A stretch of DNA of 64,000 bases, taken from Campanula takesimana (taxonomy: Eukaryota > Streptophyta > Magnoliopsida > Asterales > Campanulaceae). The notes under the pieces were generated by a model. It saw nothing but the letters and a program-made list of their open reading frames with translations, searched no databases and was not told the DNA's origin. The stretch is taken from positions 434,001-498,000 of the forward strand of contig JAOWBW010000868.1 in NCBI GenBank assembly GCA_026119855.1, read 5' to 3'. Positions 63,083 to 64,000 of the stretch are shown piece by piece. Both the position numbers and the translations under genes were made by a program. Positions within the stretch are counted from its first letter, which is position 1. Each line of letters starts with the position of its first letter.

Positions 63083-64000
63083 TGTAATACCCGGTTTTAG
63101 AGGGTGTAAAATTTTATTTATTTTTAAAACCCTCTTATATCGTTTTGGGCTCAATTAATTAAGAATTGTGTTAGACTTAAACCCAAGCCCAAGTAAATTT
63201 AAAACCCATTAGGATTTGGTAATCCTTTTTAATTAGGGAAATTAGAAACCCTAAAATATATATCTCTCTCAATTACCCTAGCCTAATTATTGCCTACTGC
63301 AAAGAAAGAAAAAAGAGAGAACGGGAGAGCAGAGAGAGAGAGCGCAGCCGCGAGAGAGTGAGCAGAGGCACGAGAGAGAGAGAAAGAAGAAAGAGAAGGA
63401 AGAAGAGAAGAAGAAGGGAGTTCGGATCAAGGTAAAACCACACTCCCTAAGTTTGAATCTTTTGTGTTATTTTGGTTTAGTGAATTGGGGAGTATTGAAT
63501 TGAAACCCTAACCCTAAAGATGAACTAGGGTTTATATGATTGTTAATTGAGGAGAAAGTTTGTAAGATTGAGTTAATGAAAAAGATGAAGTGTGTGTGTC
63601 TGTGCGTGAAGTGTGTGTGTGCGCGTTATATATGTGCTGAGTGTGTGTGTGTTATGTATATGCTGTGTGCGTGTGTGTGTTTTGTTTTTACAGTGTGTGT
63701 TATGCGTGTGTGTGTGTGTATGTGTTTTTAAAGGTGAAAATAGTGTGTGTATGGTGCTGTGAATAGTAACTGGGCTGTGAATAGTAACTAGTGCAGTGAA
63801 TAGTAAAGCTGTGAATAATAATTGGTGAATATAATGAAACCCTAGGGATATTTTGGTAAACCTAAAAGGGTATTTTGGGAATAAATATAATGGATAGTAC
63901 AAACCCTAGTATGGATAGTAACCTAAAGGAGTTAAAGAGAATGAACTCATAAGGTTAACCAAGGTAAAATAAAGTATAATGGGGACGGAGAATTAAAGTA
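63083..64000 (+). mobile_element. 3' LTR of element A, cut by window edge
   Basis: Starts TGTAATACCCGG. The first 918 bp match the 5' LTR from 25928 with a small number of substitutions and microsatellite length changes. The target duplication to test is CACAT (25923-25927). Confidence 0.93.

Larger units (their letters stand above)
25928..64000 (+). mobile_element. Ty3/gypsy Tekay-type chromovirus A (hosting D, B and E)
   Basis: The components in order are: 5' LTR (25928-38930, interrupted by D), primer site, extra ORF with AT-hook-like motifs, hairpin repeats, gag, protease and reverse transcriptase (to 42720), insertion of B, RNase H, integrase and chromodomain (60887-63037), and the 3' LTR from 63083 running off the window. 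The chromodomain at the integrase C-terminus and the order PR-RT-RH-INT define a chromovirus; the sequence is Tekay/Del-like. Stops and shifts in gag and pol make it non-autonomous now. Confidence 0.9.

Overview
The window is plant nuclear DNA, almost certainly from a eudicot. It has a spliced JmjC-family gene with GT-AG introns, many Stowaway-type MITEs with TA target duplications, and a deep nest of LTR retrotransposons (Ty3/gypsy Tekay, Athila and Ogre/Tat-like; Ty1/copia SIRE-like and others). The species cannot be fixed from sequence alone. No tRNA, rRNA or CRISPR was seen; tRNA-like strings are retrotransposon primer binding sites.

Layout. 1-6034: broken retroelements. A minus-strand LTR and leader of an Ogre/Tat-like family (here 'B family'), a copia pol fragment cut by a second B-family LTR, a 100-N gap, then a minus-strand Athila gag-protease with its 5' LTR. 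6035-6820: two MITEs. 6821-11191: the only host gene, the 3' six exons (754 codons, open throughout) of a KDM5/JARID1-type histone H3K4 demethylase of the plant JMJ14/15/16/18 kind. The JmjN domain and first half of JmjC are not in the window. 11192-16211: gene 3' flank, MITEs, and two elements flanked by TA microsatellites, one carrying a 113-bp hairpin-forming satellite. 16212-25927: a copia gag gene split by a decayed copia element (C, 16732-25607). 25928-64000: one Tekay chromovirus (A), running off the right edge. Inside A's 5' LTR sits a SIRE-like copia element (D, 27716-38785, minus strand, TSD CTAGT). Inside A's pol sits a B-family gag-only element (B, 42762-60886). Inside B sits a 9.5-kb element with 4.05-kb LTRs (E, 44047-53526, TSD GTGTG).

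Insertion order read from the nesting: the copia gag gene first, then C and A separately, then D and B into A, then E into B. All pol genes seen carry stops or frameshifts, so no element is coding-competent here, although B gag has a single stop and the D 3' ORF a single frameshift.

Most notable: (i) an extra ORF with two AT-hook-like motifs upstream of gag in A; (ii) a split envelope-like ORF with a candidate 650-bp intron in D; (iii) clusters of short GC-rich, often palindromic repeats in otherwise AT-rich LTRs of five unrelated families, in several cases upstream of the TATA box; (iv) a 113-bp hairpin satellite with an 848-bp higher-order duplication inside a TA-flanked element; (v) two deletion junctions with templated filler DNA. 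I see no sign of a prokaryotic-style system.
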